64,000 nucleotides of DNA from Rhabditoides inermis (lineage: Eukaryota; Nematoda; Chromadorea; Rhabditida; Rhabditidae). The first letter of the stretch is position 1. The number at the start of each line of letters is the position of its first letter. This document shows positions 24,978-36,578 of the stretch, one piece after another. Location: the NCBI GenBank assembly GCA_963966185.1, contig CAWZYM010000017.1:313024-377023 (forward strand), in the 5' to 3' direction. Under the pieces are notes generated by a model. The model had not been told where the DNA came from. It was given only the letters and a program-made list of their open reading frames with translations, and made no database searches. Made by a program: the position numbers and the translations under genes.

Positions 24978-27811
24978 ATGGCCGAGGCTAAGACAGCGGC
25001 CGCTGTGCCGAGCGAGGAGCTCACCGAAGAGGGCAAGCAGCGACGCGACCTGATTGTCCGCAATCTTCAGGTTAGATTGCATACAGTTTCTGTAATGAAT
25101 GGCCATCCGTAGGAGGTGCTGGGTGGGGACAAGCTGGCGAAGCAGATCGCGACGGGCAAGAACCCGATCCACGTGTACTGGGGCACTGCGACGACTGGCC
25201 GCCCTCACGTCGGCTACTTTGTGCCCATGACCAAGATCGGAGACATGCTCAACGCCGGACTCAAGGTGAACCTCATTCTCATTGTCTTTCCTGTTTCATG
25301 CAGTCTTTGTAGGTGACGGTGCTGTTTGCGGACCTGCACGCATTCCTCGACAACATGAAGAGTACGTGGGAGATGCTCGAGTACCGTGTCGTGTACTACG
25401 AGCACGTCATCAAGGCGCTCCTCACCTCGCTCGATGTGCCCATCGACCAGCTCCACTTCGTCCGCGGCACCACCTACCAGCTCAGCCGGTAACTCATCTT
25501 TTTATTGATTCTCTCACAGTGTTGGTGTTGAGTGAGTACACATTCGACCTTCTTCGCCTGTGCGGCAAGGTGACCCAGCGAGATGCGGTACGTGCCGGCG
25601 CAGAGGTGGTCAAGCAGGTCGCCTCCCCGCTTCTCTCCGGTCTCCTCTACCCTCTTCTCCAGGCGCTCGACGAGCAGTACCTCAAGGTAACTGTTTCCGC
25701 TTCGTTTCCGGTCTATGCGCTGTGTTACAGGTTGACGGCCAATTCGGCGGTGTTGATCAGCGCAAGATCTTCATTCTGGCGGAGGAGCAGCTGCCGAAGC
25801 TCAAGCTCGGCAAGCGCTGGCATCTCATGAACAAGATGGTGCCCGGCCTCACCGGAAGCAAGATGAGCAGGTGAGTCGACGGTTGAATGGATGTGTTATA
25901 CTGGTTATGCGTGAATTGCAGTTCCGAGGAGGACTCGAAGATTGATCTGCTTGATGCCGAAGAGAAGGTGAGCTAGAGAAGAGAACATGACTATGTTGTG
26001 ATGTTTCTGATGATATGATGTGATGTTTCTAGATCCGTCACAAGATCAACAACGCCCGTTGCGTTGCAGGAGAGGAGGAGAACCCCGTTATCTCCTTCAT
26101 CGAGTCGGTCGTCTTCCTCGCCAAGGGAGCTGTCAAGCTTAACGGAAAGTGAGTAGTTACTTCAAAATCGGACATGTTTAACTGACTTGTGTAGGGAGTA
26201 CGACTCTGCGGCGGCGCTGAAGACGGCGTTGAGTGACGGGGAAGTGACGGAGCAGCAGCTGAAGCAGGAGCTGTCCGACTTCCTCGTCGACGTGCTCTCG
26301 AAGGTGCAGGGCTACTGCGACAACGACGAGGTGCGCGCCGCCGCCGTCAAGGGATACGAGGACGTGGCCGCCAGGAAGGTGAGGGGACAGGGGAATATAG
26401 TTGTCCAACGCTCTCTTCAGGTGGACCCGGTCTCTCGCCCTTCCGTCTCGCTCTCCGATGAGCAGAAAGCGACTGTGCAGAAGGTGCTCGCTGGAGTGGA
26501 GGTGAGTGAGCAGTTCGAGCAGAGGATTGACTGACTGTATGTCACTCTCTCCAGACTGTGAACGGAGATGCGCACTCTGTGGAGTCGGCTGTGAGTGCCG
26601 GTCGTCCCGTCAAGCTCGTGTTCCCGATCGCCCCCAAGGGCAAGGTGCACCTTGGATTCCTCCGGCCGCTTCTCTACGTCAGAGTGAGTCACGCAACATG
26701 TTTCTCCATCAGCCTCCACTTTCTCATTTGTAGTCTCTGGTTGCGGCGGGTGTGTCGGTGGAGGCGACTGTTCTTCTGTCGGACGTCGAGGCTTTCCTGG
26801 ATGCCGAGAAGTGCGCGTGGGCCGCGTTCGAGCCTCGATGCAACTACTACAAGGTATACAGATAGATAAAATGTAGGGAAGGTGATTGATTGAAGGAGCT
26901 TCTCTCTGCGCTGGTCGATGGACTCGATCTGTCTGGAAAGGTGAAGATTGTCGCGGCGAGTGAGATCGAGACCGTCTTCAACAGGTGAGGAGCGTGAGAC
27001 GCGCGTGGAGATGGAGGACTGTGTTATTGCAGTGACTACGTGTTGTCGATGTACAAGATGGCTTCCTCGGTGACGACTGCGGAGGCGTGCGTGCTGCCTG
27101 GCGGAGACGAGCGCTCTCTCGCCGTGCTTCTCGTCCCCCTCATATACGCACTGAATGCCCACGAGGCGGCCGCCGACGCCATCCTCGTTGGAGACGACAT
27201 GAAGGCTGTCGCCCAGCTGGCCACCAAGCTCTGGGCCGCCCTCGGACGCGCCCCCATCACACAGCTCGTCGTACCCCTCCTCCCCGGATGCGACGGACAG
27301 AAAATGGCGTGCAGCAATGTCGACTTCATGCTCGACCCCCTCGATACGCCCAAGCAGACCAAGACCAAGGTGGGTGAGAGAGTATGAAGTGAGTGATGGA
27401 GAGAAGGAGGAGAGATGGATTGATCTCTTTCAGATCGCCCGCTCGTTCTGCGAGCCGCAAAACTTGACTGGCAACGTGGCTATGGTGTACGCGAAGGAAG
27501 TGGTGTTCCCTCTGTTGGACGGAAGGCCGCTGCAGATCTCGCGATCGGCCGACAACGGAGGAGACGTGAGCTGCGCCGACTACGCGGAGCTGGAGAAGGA
27601 GTTCGTGACGGGCAGCAACCCTGCATTCCCCCTCCATCCCGGAGACCTGAAGGTGGGACTAGCGATAGGCGAAAAGAGACATGTGTTTTAGAACGCGGTG
27701 GTGTCGTGTGTGAATGGGCTGTTCGACCCTGTTCGCTCCAAGCTGGCAGACACGCAGGCCAAGCTTCTCTCTGCTGCCTTCCCCGTCAACAAGGGAGGCA
27801 AGAAGAAGTAG
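24978..27811 (+). CDS. yars-1: Cytoplasmic tyrosyl-tRNA synthetase, double-length form
   Basis: Charges tRNA-Tyr with tyrosine. Fifteen exons give 718 residues, about twice a bacterial TyrRS. The first half (residues 1 to about 345) is a complete class I catalytic unit with the HIGH-like motif RPHVGY, the Tyr-binding region [14 protein letters not shown], and the KMSKS-like [15 protein letters not shown]. The second half (from about residue 395) repeats the fold with [15 protein letters not shown] but lacks a KMSKS loop where PKQTKTKIAR stands, so it is probably a non-catalytic pseudo-copy. The C-terminus is Lys-rich (GGKKK). As I recall the C. elegans enzyme has the same doubled architecture. 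Start chosen at MAEAKTAAA. Poly(A) signal AATAAA is at 27977-27982. Confidence 0.94.
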
Positions 27812-27976
27812 ACGCACACTCTTATAGTATTTATGATTTGCGAATGTGCTTTATTCGCCTTTTGATTCCAGTCAAGTTTCTCATGCGGTGATTGTTTTCG
27901 TTTATCCGCTTTTTGTTGGGTGGCTGGGTTTCTCTCGAAAGAGTATCAGATTTATCGTTATGGATTTTTGAATTCT

Positions 27977-27982
27977 AATAAA
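27977..27982 (+). terminator. Poly(A) signal of yars-1
   Basis: AATAAA lies 165 bp after the stop codon. Confidence 0.5.
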
Positions 27983-27999
27983 GACGTCTGTTGATGGGT

Positions 28000-28620
28000 G
28001 TGTTGTACATGTAGTGAGATTGCCTGTGGGGGATCCAAGTTCCCATCCGTGAGTGCTATTGCTGTGCATCGACTGGAGCCGCCTATGCCCGAGGCGCGAC
28101 CGGCTGTAAATGGTACTCCAGACGATAAGACGCTTTCCTTTGATTTTTTATTACACGAAGCCGATACCGGAGGCATGTAGTGAGTATATCGGTAGAGCTT
28201 TGATATGGTGATAGCTTGTTTTGGACATTATGCTGGTGTAATGTGTGTGAGGTGCCGCTTGTTACACTGTGGATGAGTTCACATAGGGATTAGCTGGTAG
28301 AAGAAAGACAATTAGCGTGAGTATGTTGCACAACACGGCGGCCTCCTTGTAGATGGCCAATGTTTGCACAGCTCGTTTGTGATACTCTCCTTTGACGGTC
28401 GATTGCGTGCGGAGGTGTCATGACCTCGGCACAATAGAGAGTCAGGATAGATAGATAGAACACGCAAGTACGTCCGGTGTCAATTTATATGTATTATGTT
28501 CCTTTCGATGTAGTACATATCGATACATTGTAGGGTTGAAGTCATGTATTAATAGATTCAAATTTATGCAAGACAGACTATGCACATCATTTACTAGAGA
28601 CTAAAGTCGGTATTTCTTTC
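28000..28620. other. Intergenic region with no recognised gene
   Basis: Between the tyrosyl-tRNA synthetase 3' UTR and the promoter of the bHLH gene. Only short open frames without family features occur. Confidence 0.5.
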
Positions 28621-28835
28621 AATGCTTATCATTCGCTCCACTCAAAGGAGTGAGTGTTACCTCGGGGCATGTTCTAATAGGCGGCACCCTTTGATCTCTA
28701 ATTACACGAGTATCAGTCTCTATCACCCTGTTTGTTACTCACTCCTTTGCGGCAGGATGTTGTTGCCCGCGGGCACGCCCCTCCTCCCTTCTTGGATGGT
28801 CCGCGGGGGCGGAGTCGTGAGCAGTGAGAGGGTCC

Positions 28836-28843
28836 CATATAAG
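28836..28843 (+). promoter_or_regulatory. TATA-like element upstream of the bHLH gene
   Basis: CATATAAG precedes the bHLH start by about 190 bp and the TTTCAG acceptor-like site at 29016 by 173 bp. A promoter here with a short 5' leader is plausible. Confidence 0.35.
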
Positions 28844-29024
28844 GAGGGGCCAGCAGACTCACTCACTCACTACCTACTCTGGGTAGAGCTCTCCCAGCGA
28901 GTCTGCTCCTCCCCTTCCGTCGGTCGCTTGTATCCACAGTTGCGCAGTCCCGCTTCTCGTGTTCTCTCATTTGATGTGCTGGCTTCCCGTCGAGTCGCTA
29001 ACCTGCTCTCATTTCAGTCCAGTC

Positions 29025-29736
29025 ATGTCCATGAAGCACTCCCCGTCTTCCACTTCCTCTGCCTCCTCTTCTTCCGTCGGTCCGATCCGGCGCACTCGCG
29101 GAGTGAAGGAGAAGGTGCGCAACGAGGAGATCAACGCCGCATTCGACATGCTCCAAAGGTGCGTACAGTACAGTAGATGGTTGGGATGCAGGGGGCTAAC
29201 TGTGTTGCTTCAGTCACGTGCCGTGCATCCCCTCGAACCAGAAGCTGCCGAAGATCAAGACGCTGCGCCTCGCCTACAAGTACATCGAGCATCTGCGCGC
29301 CGTTCTCGAGGGATCCCAGGTGAGAGAGGACTGCATCACTGTAGATGTTGCAGGGACGCATGACTCATGCGTATTGTTCCAGATGGAGTCGGCCCCGCAT
29401 CATCATCAGCCGCGCGCGCTGAGCGTGGAGGACTTCGCGCAGGTGGCGCTGCAGGAGGTGCAGCAGAGGAACACGTACAGCGAGCGGGTGCGGTGCGGGG
29501 AGGCGCGCCTTGTTAGGAAGACCAGCCGCAGCCCGCCCCAGAAGGACGAAGTGCCCGCACAGGTGAGCAGACGAGGAGGTGGAGAAGATAGTAGATGTAC
29601 ACTCTTGCTTTTTCAGTCGGTCGCCCCTACTACATACATGCTGCCTCTGATGCAGGCGGCTCCTCTCGCCTTCCCTACTCTCGTTCCCTCTCCCGAACAC
29701 AATGCCTACTCCTACCCCTTCTGGCCTCAGCAGTAG
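29025..29736 (+). CDS. Basic helix-loop-helix transcription factor (Twist/HAND/Fer-like class)
   Basis: DNA-binding regulator. Four exons (29025-29158, 29214-29319, 29383-29562, 29617-29736) give 179 residues. After a Ser-rich leader the bHLH domain spans about residues 18-78: basic region RRTRGVKEKVRNEEINAAF, helix 1 DMLQSHVPCIP, loop SNQKLPKIKT, helix 2 LRLAYKYIEHLRAVL. The basic region is atypical, with Lys-Glu-Lys-Val where class A factors have Arg-Glu-Arg, but the N-E-x-x-N core is present. The rest is His/Pro-rich with no known domain and ends in SYPFWPQQ. TTTCAG ends 7 bp before the ATG, so the mRNA is probably trans-spliced or has an upstream leader exon. The exact orthologue is not assigned. 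Confidence 0.85.
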
Positions 29737-30276
29737 ACGCTAACCCCTTACATTTAATATTAAGAGAGTCTCTACGTAATGATAATAATACCGCTAGCTA
29801 AATATATCCTACAGTAATTGAAATTTCTATTCGGGTCTGTGAATACTTGCCAGTTGTGCCTCTGATAAATGTTTTCTTATATGGCAACGCTACCGTATGC
29901 TTGTTTACAGCCCGTGTGACCCGAAGAACAATGAGGGGATTCGCGCGGTAATACCGTATTGGATTACGCGAGAGAGTGTTGTAAACTGACAAGGGGTTAC
30001 TTGAGTTCAGTTGTGCACTTGACGGCTATTGTTTATCGAGGATATGGTTACTGGAACATGAATGCTTGAGTTGCGCAAGAGGAACTATGTGGTAGACGAT
30101 TCATCACTCTGAGAGGAATTGCGATTCAAGAACGTCACTTGCAGAGTAAAAATAAATGCTGAAGAGTATGAGTAGAATAGGGAGTAGTCATCCATTCTTG
30201 TGCCCCTCCCCAACCTCTCTCTGAAAATAGTTTGTAGTGTGAACTCATCATGCTCCCACGACCGGTGGTGGGTAGA
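29737..30276. other. Intergenic region with no recognised feature
   Basis: About 540 bp after the bHLH gene; no coding, RNA or repeat feature supported. Confidence 0.5.
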
Positions 30277-31140
30277 TCAGTGGCGCGAGTCCATGTGCTG
30301 CCGATTGTGAGCCGTCTCGATCAGTCTCGCAGTGTCCGCCGCGCCGTGCGCTTGCTCCCCCAAGCAGCTCTCTGGAACCAGGTACTGCTCGAACGGATCT
30401 TCATCTGAAACAGACGGCACACTCATTGCCAGCAGTTGGTCGCTGATGTGAATGAAATCCACATAAGAGGAACTTGAATGGGTGTCTTTTTCACACGCTG
30501 GTGTCCCTTGTACCTCTTTCTTTTCTAGCGCACAAGCGAGAATTGTCGCGTTGCGCGATTTTTTCTATGACGAGAGCAGTTTTTTTCGGGCCAGTGCAAG
30601 TGCGGACGCGGCGCGGCGATCGCGCGCGGCCATTTTTTCTCGCTGTCCAGTGGCCACCCCCAGGCCTCTCGCACTTTCTTTCTGCACGGTTCGCACAGTT
30701 TGCGGCTCTTTTGCGATGTTCTGTTTATTTATATGATTGTTCCCACTATGAACATATGCATTAGGAACTAACAGTAATTGAATATTCTTCAATGTGCGTA
30801 ATACGTTGCTGTTTGTGATTCAAGAAAAAAAAACTTAAAAAAACGAGAGCGCGCGCTTGCTTTTTTGAGTTCTTATCAGCGTTTTATCATTTATTTATTT
30901 TGTTGCGCCTATTTTCATGTTGTTTCCAACAACAAACACAATACTTACTGGAACTTTGTCACTTACCTGTTGTGTTTCAGGCCGTTGCGGTCATCGACGG
31001 GTTGCTGGTTGTTGGTGTAGCTGCTACAGCAGGAGACGACGTGTCGGGCGCTGTGAGCGTCATTTGCTAGAAGTCGCCGTTGTCCCTGTTTGGCTGCCCA
31101 GCCGTGCGCCCGTCCGAAAACCTTCATCCCCATTTGGGAT
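30277..31140 (-). CDS. Possible small unrecognised gene
   Basis: Two pieces may belong together. The first is 30967-31140, a minus-strand open exon bounded by an acceptor TTTAG and a textbook donor CAG|GTAAGTG. The second is the open frame 30462 to 30277 ending in ...HNRQHMDSRH-stop. The latter includes FIHISDQLLAMSVPSV, faintly like the phosphatase-type 'LLAMARPS' motif, but the catalytic part is absent. I could not join the two with a convincing acceptor, and the first exon also shows an acceptor signal on the plus strand. It may be a gene fragment, a non-coding transcript or chance. Confidence 0.25.
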
Positions 31141-31295
31141 CTAAATCCTAGACTTCCCGTCGCACGGGCATGCTCTAAGCAGAGGTAATGCTTGGTATAC
31201 ACACTCCCTCGATAGTAATTTATCATTTAGAACGTTCGAGCATCATCGAAATCTACCTCATCTCTGTGGCGTACTCGTAGCGTAGCGTCTAGATC

Positions 31296-34200
31296 ATGCT
31301 GTCACAGCACACTCTCGATTCTCCGTCGCAGGAGTCCCCGCACTCTCGTCGGCAGTCGCATCGCGACACTAACCATGCCTTCAACAACATGTTCTCCGGT
31401 GGACTCGCCAAGGACAAGGTAAGGACTAGTACGCTCAGACTCGTACTTCATCTCTGATGGTTTCAGTCTTGTTCGCTGTTCGACACTCCGCAGTCGATGG
31501 TGTCTTCTCCGTCTCTGAACAACTCGGGAATTTTTGGTCAGATTTGTTCTCCCAATGCCCGCTTCACGTCTCCGATGCAGCAGCACAGGTTTGTTTGAAA
31601 GCGATTCTCATAAACCATCTCCTTCTACAGCTTTAACAGCTCTTGCGGACTGTGCGGCAACCGCTGTGATTCCAACAATCAGCCAGGCTTCGCGGAGTGT
31701 GCGCATCAGTGAGTGCTTTTATACTACAGTATATATGTATGTTCATTACCTTTTTCAGGATCTGCTCGGAGTGTGTTCCCATGTGGGATGGACAGAATTG
31801 TCCCGCTTGTCTCAGTCAGCGCTTTCACGGAGTGCGTCTTTCGGATTCCGAGCTGGTGAGTTTTTTATCCTTTGTAGATTACATGACTAGTGCTACTTCT
31901 AGATGCCGATGCTGTCCGGTCTGCGTTCACTTGATTCGGCAGCTTCCCAGCCTCTTCGTCTGGATATTTGGAGTGACGAGCCCAAGCAGCGCAATAATGT
32001 GCCTCCCGCATTTGACAATTCGGTGAGTGTATAACAAACTTGTATTAATAATTCGGATTCAAAGTGCGTTCGTATTCAATTCGGTCGCTTAGCCTGCATC
32101 CTATTTTTTGTATACTTTTTTTCTGGGGAGCGTTCTCGTGCCAAGACAAAAACGCGTGCGGCGGTCGCTTTTTCAGTGGGTTTTTGTAAGGATTGGGCTT
32201 TTTTCGTGTTGCACTTTGGTTGTACTATGTGAGCGGGGCGGCGAGACGGCTAGAGGAAAGGAAAGACTGCACACTGCACCGCATGACAGCTACGGCTAGA
32301 AAAACCATTCCCGCGCCGTCGAATAGAGGAATAGTGAAAGCGCGGCTAGATATAGGCAAATGAAAGTTAACAAATGTAATTGGTAGTATTGTTTTAGCTG
32401 GACGTGTCTCAGGAGCCGCAGCATACTCCGCTGTTCCCTTCGAAGACACCGTGTGCTGCGTGCGGAGAACACGTGAGTAGAGTCGCAGGTCCCGTGCAGG
32501 TCCCCTCACTCCACTGTCCCGGTGGTTGACGGTGTGTCCTAGGTGTGCGCGTCGCACTGCTGCATCGAGTGCCGCGAGTTCCTTTGCGCCGAATGTGTCG
32601 ATGCTCACTCTCGCGTGCGTGTCACTCGCGATCACACCGTCTTCCCTGTCGAGCACTTTGCCCACCTCTTCCAGCAGCAGGTACACTGCTCATTCGCCAT
32701 TCCATATTTCATTGTACTATACCTCTCATGTCCTTGTTCAGCTGCAACTGTCTTCGCCCGCTCGTGCCGGTTCTCTCTCGAACGCTCCGTCGTCGTCCCC
32801 GGATGACTCTATCCGCTCGTCTGTGTGTGCTCTTGTGAGTGGGCAGGCGACGGGGACGGGTGTGTATTGTTGTGTTTCAGCATGAGGCTACTGCTGTGTG
32901 CGAGTGTCTCGAGTGCGGCACGGGAGCGTGGCTGTGCACTATGTGTGTGATGCAGCAGCACCCTCGCCACCGACTCTCTCCCATTGGAGACACTGGTGCT
33001 GCCGTGTCTACCCTGCTGGCCGAGTGCCGTCAAGAGGAGAGGATCTTGGAGGAGGCTGGAGACGCGTGTGGCCTCATGGCCGAGCGAGTAGAGGCTGTGG
33101 TGCAGGCGGTTACTTCGGAGATTCTCACGTCGTTCCACTGCGTCGTTTCTGCTCTGGAGGAGAGGAAGCGCAAGCTGCTGCACAAGGTGGAGACGATTCG
33201 CGCCGCCAAGCAGCTCTCGCTCAACCGTCAGCTGCAGCAGCTGAGGCAGAGGCAGAGTGGATTCATCAAGGCCATCGAGGGAGTGGATGTCCACCCTGCC
33301 ACTGGAGAGTTGGACGATTCCAAGCTCTCCGGCTCTTTCGATGCTCTCTTCCGCGTATGTAATCAAATTTGACAACGTTGTCATATTCCAAATCGTTCTA
33401 GGCCTTGTGCACTCCTGCCGTTCCCCTGCAGCCCACTGAGAATGACTACTTGCAGTTTATTCAGTCGGAACAGCATCTCAAGAACCTGTGAGTGTCTTAT
33501 TCCGGAGATGTTGAATGAGACTGATCGTTTCCGTGTTGCAGTATCCGTTTGCTCGGCACTCTGCAGAGCGGCCCGAGCGCCATGACTTCTGAGTTGATCG
33601 GAGACTCGCGTCGGAAGTGAGTCCTCCTCATACTCTTCTCGCCTGCCTCACTGACTGGTCGTGTTGCAGGGCGGTGCGGGAGCACGCGAGTGTTGTGCAG
33701 CTGTGTGTGAGGGATGCATGTGGAGACGAGGTGGCCGACGGGGCTCGCCACGTGAGAGCCACTGTGCTCGGACCGCTCGGAAGGGGCAGTGTCGAGCTGC
33801 ACGTGGTCAAGGCCGAGGGAGGCGTCTGTCAGTTGTCGTATGTGCCCGTCACCGACGGAGTCCACACGCTCAATCTCACCATCGGAGGAGTGCACGTCGT
33901 GTGAGTATGAAAGGCTGTTGTTTGGTACAGATGTGGACTTCATATACCTGTTTCAGTGGCTCTCCTCTTCTCCTCGAGGTGCGTCGCGGTCGTTCGTACG
34001 CCGAGGCTGCAGTGCACGGGGAAAAGTTCTCTTTCGGAGGAGAGGGCTGTGGTGACGGAGAGCTGTGCCGTCCGTGGGGCATCTGCATCGACAAGAGAGG
34101 ACGCGTGCTGGTTGCGGACAGGAGCAACAACAGGATTCAGATGTTCGATCTGGACGGCAAGTTCATCACCAAGTTCGGCTCACCGGGCAACAGGGCGGGC

Positions 34201-35111
34201 CAGTTCGACCGGCCGGCCGGAATCACATGCAACTCGCTCAACCAGATCATCATTGCCGACAAGGACAACCACCGAGTGCAGGTGTTCGACGAGGACGGAA
34301 ACTTCGTGCTCAAGGTAAACATGACAGCGTCTCTGGAAGCGGAATGATGAGTGTACGCGTTTCAGTTTGGTGAGCGCGGTCGTCAGATGGGAATGTTCAA
34401 CTATCCGTGGGGAGTGGCCGTCAACGCTGCTGACCACATTGCCGTCTCCGACACGCGCAACCATCGAGTGCAGGTGGGAAAGAGATTGAGCATTAAAGAA
34501 ATAATCAAAATGGTCTTTTCAGATCTTCAACTCGGCTGGCCAGTTCGTCCGCAAGTGTGGTTTCGACTCTCCCTTCTTCTACAAGCATCTCGACTCTCCT
34601 CGTGGACTTTGTTTCCTCTCGGACGGCCAGCTGCTCATCACGTAAGATTTCATCCTACTGTAGTTTCATCCTACTGTATACCTTGTCTGTTCAGGGACTT
34701 CAACAAACACCGTGTGGCGGTGATGTCTTCTCGTCAGGACATGAAGTGCTACGGGGGAGAGGGCGAGGAGGACGGGCTGTACTGCAGGCCGCAGGGTATC
34801 GCAGTCGACCAGCAGGGACACGTGCTGGTGTGCGACAGCAGGAACAACAGAGTGCAGGTGGGAAGGGGAGGGGGATGGAGGGGGACAGGAGTATTGTGTG
34901 GTGTCAGGTGCTGGCTGCGGACGACATGCGTGTGGTGGCGACGCTGGGTGGGCCGGACCCGTCTGCCGTGTCGGCCATGCCCGCCTTCGCTCCCTCGCCC
35001 GATGCGCCCTCCACCGATTCGCTCCTCGATCGGCCCACCGATGTCGCCGTGGCTCCCGATGGCCGCATCTACGTCGTCGACTTTGGCCACAACTGTGTGC
35101 GCGTCTTCTGA
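31296..35111 (+). CDS. lin-41: LIN-41 / TRIM71, TRIM-NHL RNA-binding regulator
   Basis: Heterochronic and germline translational repressor. Seventeen exons join to 887 residues in one frame. Residues 1-80 are Ser-rich. The RING-like finger is at about 84-135 (CGLCGNRC...CAHQICSECV...NCPAC). B-box 1 (CAACGEH, then CIECREFLCAECVDAH) is at about 195-235 and B-box 2 (CECLECGTGAWLCTMC) at about 290-315. A coiled coil follows (RILEEAGDACGLMAERVEA to LQQLRQRQ). The filamin/Ig domain is in exon 33670-33900. Six NHL repeats run to the end (RPWGICIDKRGRVLVADRSN, RPAGITCN, YPWGVAVN, SPRGLCFL, RPQGIAVD, RPTDVAVAP). The order and length fit LIN-41. The 3' UTR has AATAAA at 35435. let-7 seed matches were examined (see findings). 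Confidence 0.96.
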
Positions 35112-35440
35112 GACGCTTCTCTGACCTCGTCGGATCTTTTTCTTTTCTTTTCCAGCTAAGCTAATGTCGATCCGAGATTGTCCCCGTTTTATCTGGCAAC
35201 GAAGCCATCACTCCGCTGACCCTTTTGTATCCTCGTGAGACTACCTGATTAAAGGCGTGTGCCCACCTCATCACGTTCTCACCTCATAAGGATATTGCAG
35301 ATTTGTAAGCAGACATTTATTTTGCACGTTTGTACCCTCCCATTCCCTCATATAGTCTATGAACTGATGATCCCAGATTTTTTTCCGACCGGTGACTGAA
35401 CCCTAAGTGTTCGCTTCCCTTGTTGTCCTTTGTTAATAAA
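35112..35440 (+). promoter_or_regulatory. lin-41 3' UTR with poly(A) signal
   Basis: The region from the stop codon to AATAAA (35435-35440) is about 330 nt. It carries CTACCT at 35241-35246 and two CACCTCA sites at 35264-35270 and 35280-35286, which are partial let-7 seed complements. No perfect CTACCTC is present. Confidence 0.5.
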
Positions 35441-35608
35441 GAGTTTATAGTTATCTTCCACTGTTCACATGTGCATGCCGCGACGTATCCACGTTATTTC
35501 ATCTCCTTGGTGATTCCATGGAAATGGTTCCATTTCGAGAGAAATCGAGAGCAATCCGGTTTTGCTTCTGCTTATTGTTTTGTATAATATTTTAATCGAA
35601 AGAGCAAA

Positions 35609-36265
35609 ATGGTAAGTCGTTGTAATATGTAATTATTGGCCTTTTAGAAAACAAACATCAATAAACCAACTAATGCTCAATTGCTCTACGAACCTTGGAT
35701 GGATGGAAAAGAAACGGTGAGATTATAATTAATAAGGTTATGGTCAAACGTGCTATTGTCATACCTAGGCGACTCAAGTGCTCGATTCTCCTGCTGTCTT
35801 TGGAAAGATTCCGGAACGCAGTCGATTCAAATTCGATCCCACATATGCCAACACTATCTCCAAATCACCAGTGGGTGCCGATATTGTCTTTATTTATTTC
35901 ATGCGGTTTTCAGAGTCTTGCTAGTATCCCGCTTACTGTCAGGTCACCGAAACCTTCAACACCCAGTGAGAAAAATATGGTGAAACGTATCAAAAAATCC
36001 AGAGCCGACGGTTGCCGCTCCTAAAAAGAAACCAGTGCCAGTGCAGCTGAGTGTGAGAGAGACGCGTCGGTTCGATCCAACAAAACCGTTCGATGCGGAC
36101 ATGCTGGTAGGTACAGCCGTGTTTGTGTATCCATAACGAGTGAGTGTTGAGAAGGAACTGGAGGTCTCATCTCGCCAGTTCTACCAATGGGTCTCCAATG
36201 GCAGGGAGGACGACATAGCACAGTCCGAGAAAATACTCTTCCAAAAATCAGCGACCAAATCATAG
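35609..36265 (+). CDS. Unrecognised 151-residue protein
   Basis: I do not recognise the family. Six exons (35609-35611, 35648-35716, 35769-35885, 35914-35965, 36003-36106, 36155-36265) join without a frame break. The first coding exon is only the ATG, immediately followed by GTAAGT. The protein is basic and has a Pro/Lys-rich middle (SPKPSTPKPTVAAPKKKPVPVQ). It contains FDPTYANTISK and RRFDPTKPFDADML, a possible repeated FDPT motif, and QFYQWVSNGRED near the end. No signal peptide or membrane segment is seen, so it is probably soluble, perhaps nuclear. Its stop is 91 bp from the HPRT stop on the other strand. The splice pattern supports a real gene; the exon 35769-35885 donor (ATT|GTCTTT) is weak. 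Confidence 0.65.
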
Positions 36266-36330
36266 ACAATTTATAGCAACATCACATATGACCAATTCAT
36301 AGACAATTTATAGCCACATCACAACATATG
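36254..36330. repeat. Tandem duplication of about 38 bp
   Basis: The segment ACC-A-A/T-TCATAGACAATTTATAG followed by C/A-ACATCACA...ATATG occurs twice in a row. The first copy includes the stop codon of the 151-aa gene; the second lies in the gap before the HPRT stop. Confidence 0.85.
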
Positions 36331-36355
36331 AAGTCGAGTATCGAAAGTGTGAACC

Positions 36356-36533
36356 CTATGCGTTCTTGTACTTGGCGATGCCGCTCTCGCTCATTACACA
36401 AATGTGGTTGAGATCGCGGAATTTCTGGTTGTAGTCCAGACCATATCCCACTATGAACTTGTCAGGAATGCGGAACGCGACAAAGTCTTCCGCCACATCC
36501 ACAGCACGCTTCACGTCCTGAACAGAACAGGGT

Positions 36534-36578
<45 letters not shown>

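Noticed and set aside
30472..30764. Plus-strand open frames in the region between bHLH and lin-41
   Set aside because: No splice context, no domain and unusual composition; mentioned only as part of the uncertain gene region.
35112..35440. lin-4 site in the lin-41 3' UTR
   Set aside because: No CTCAGGGA or close seed match was found.
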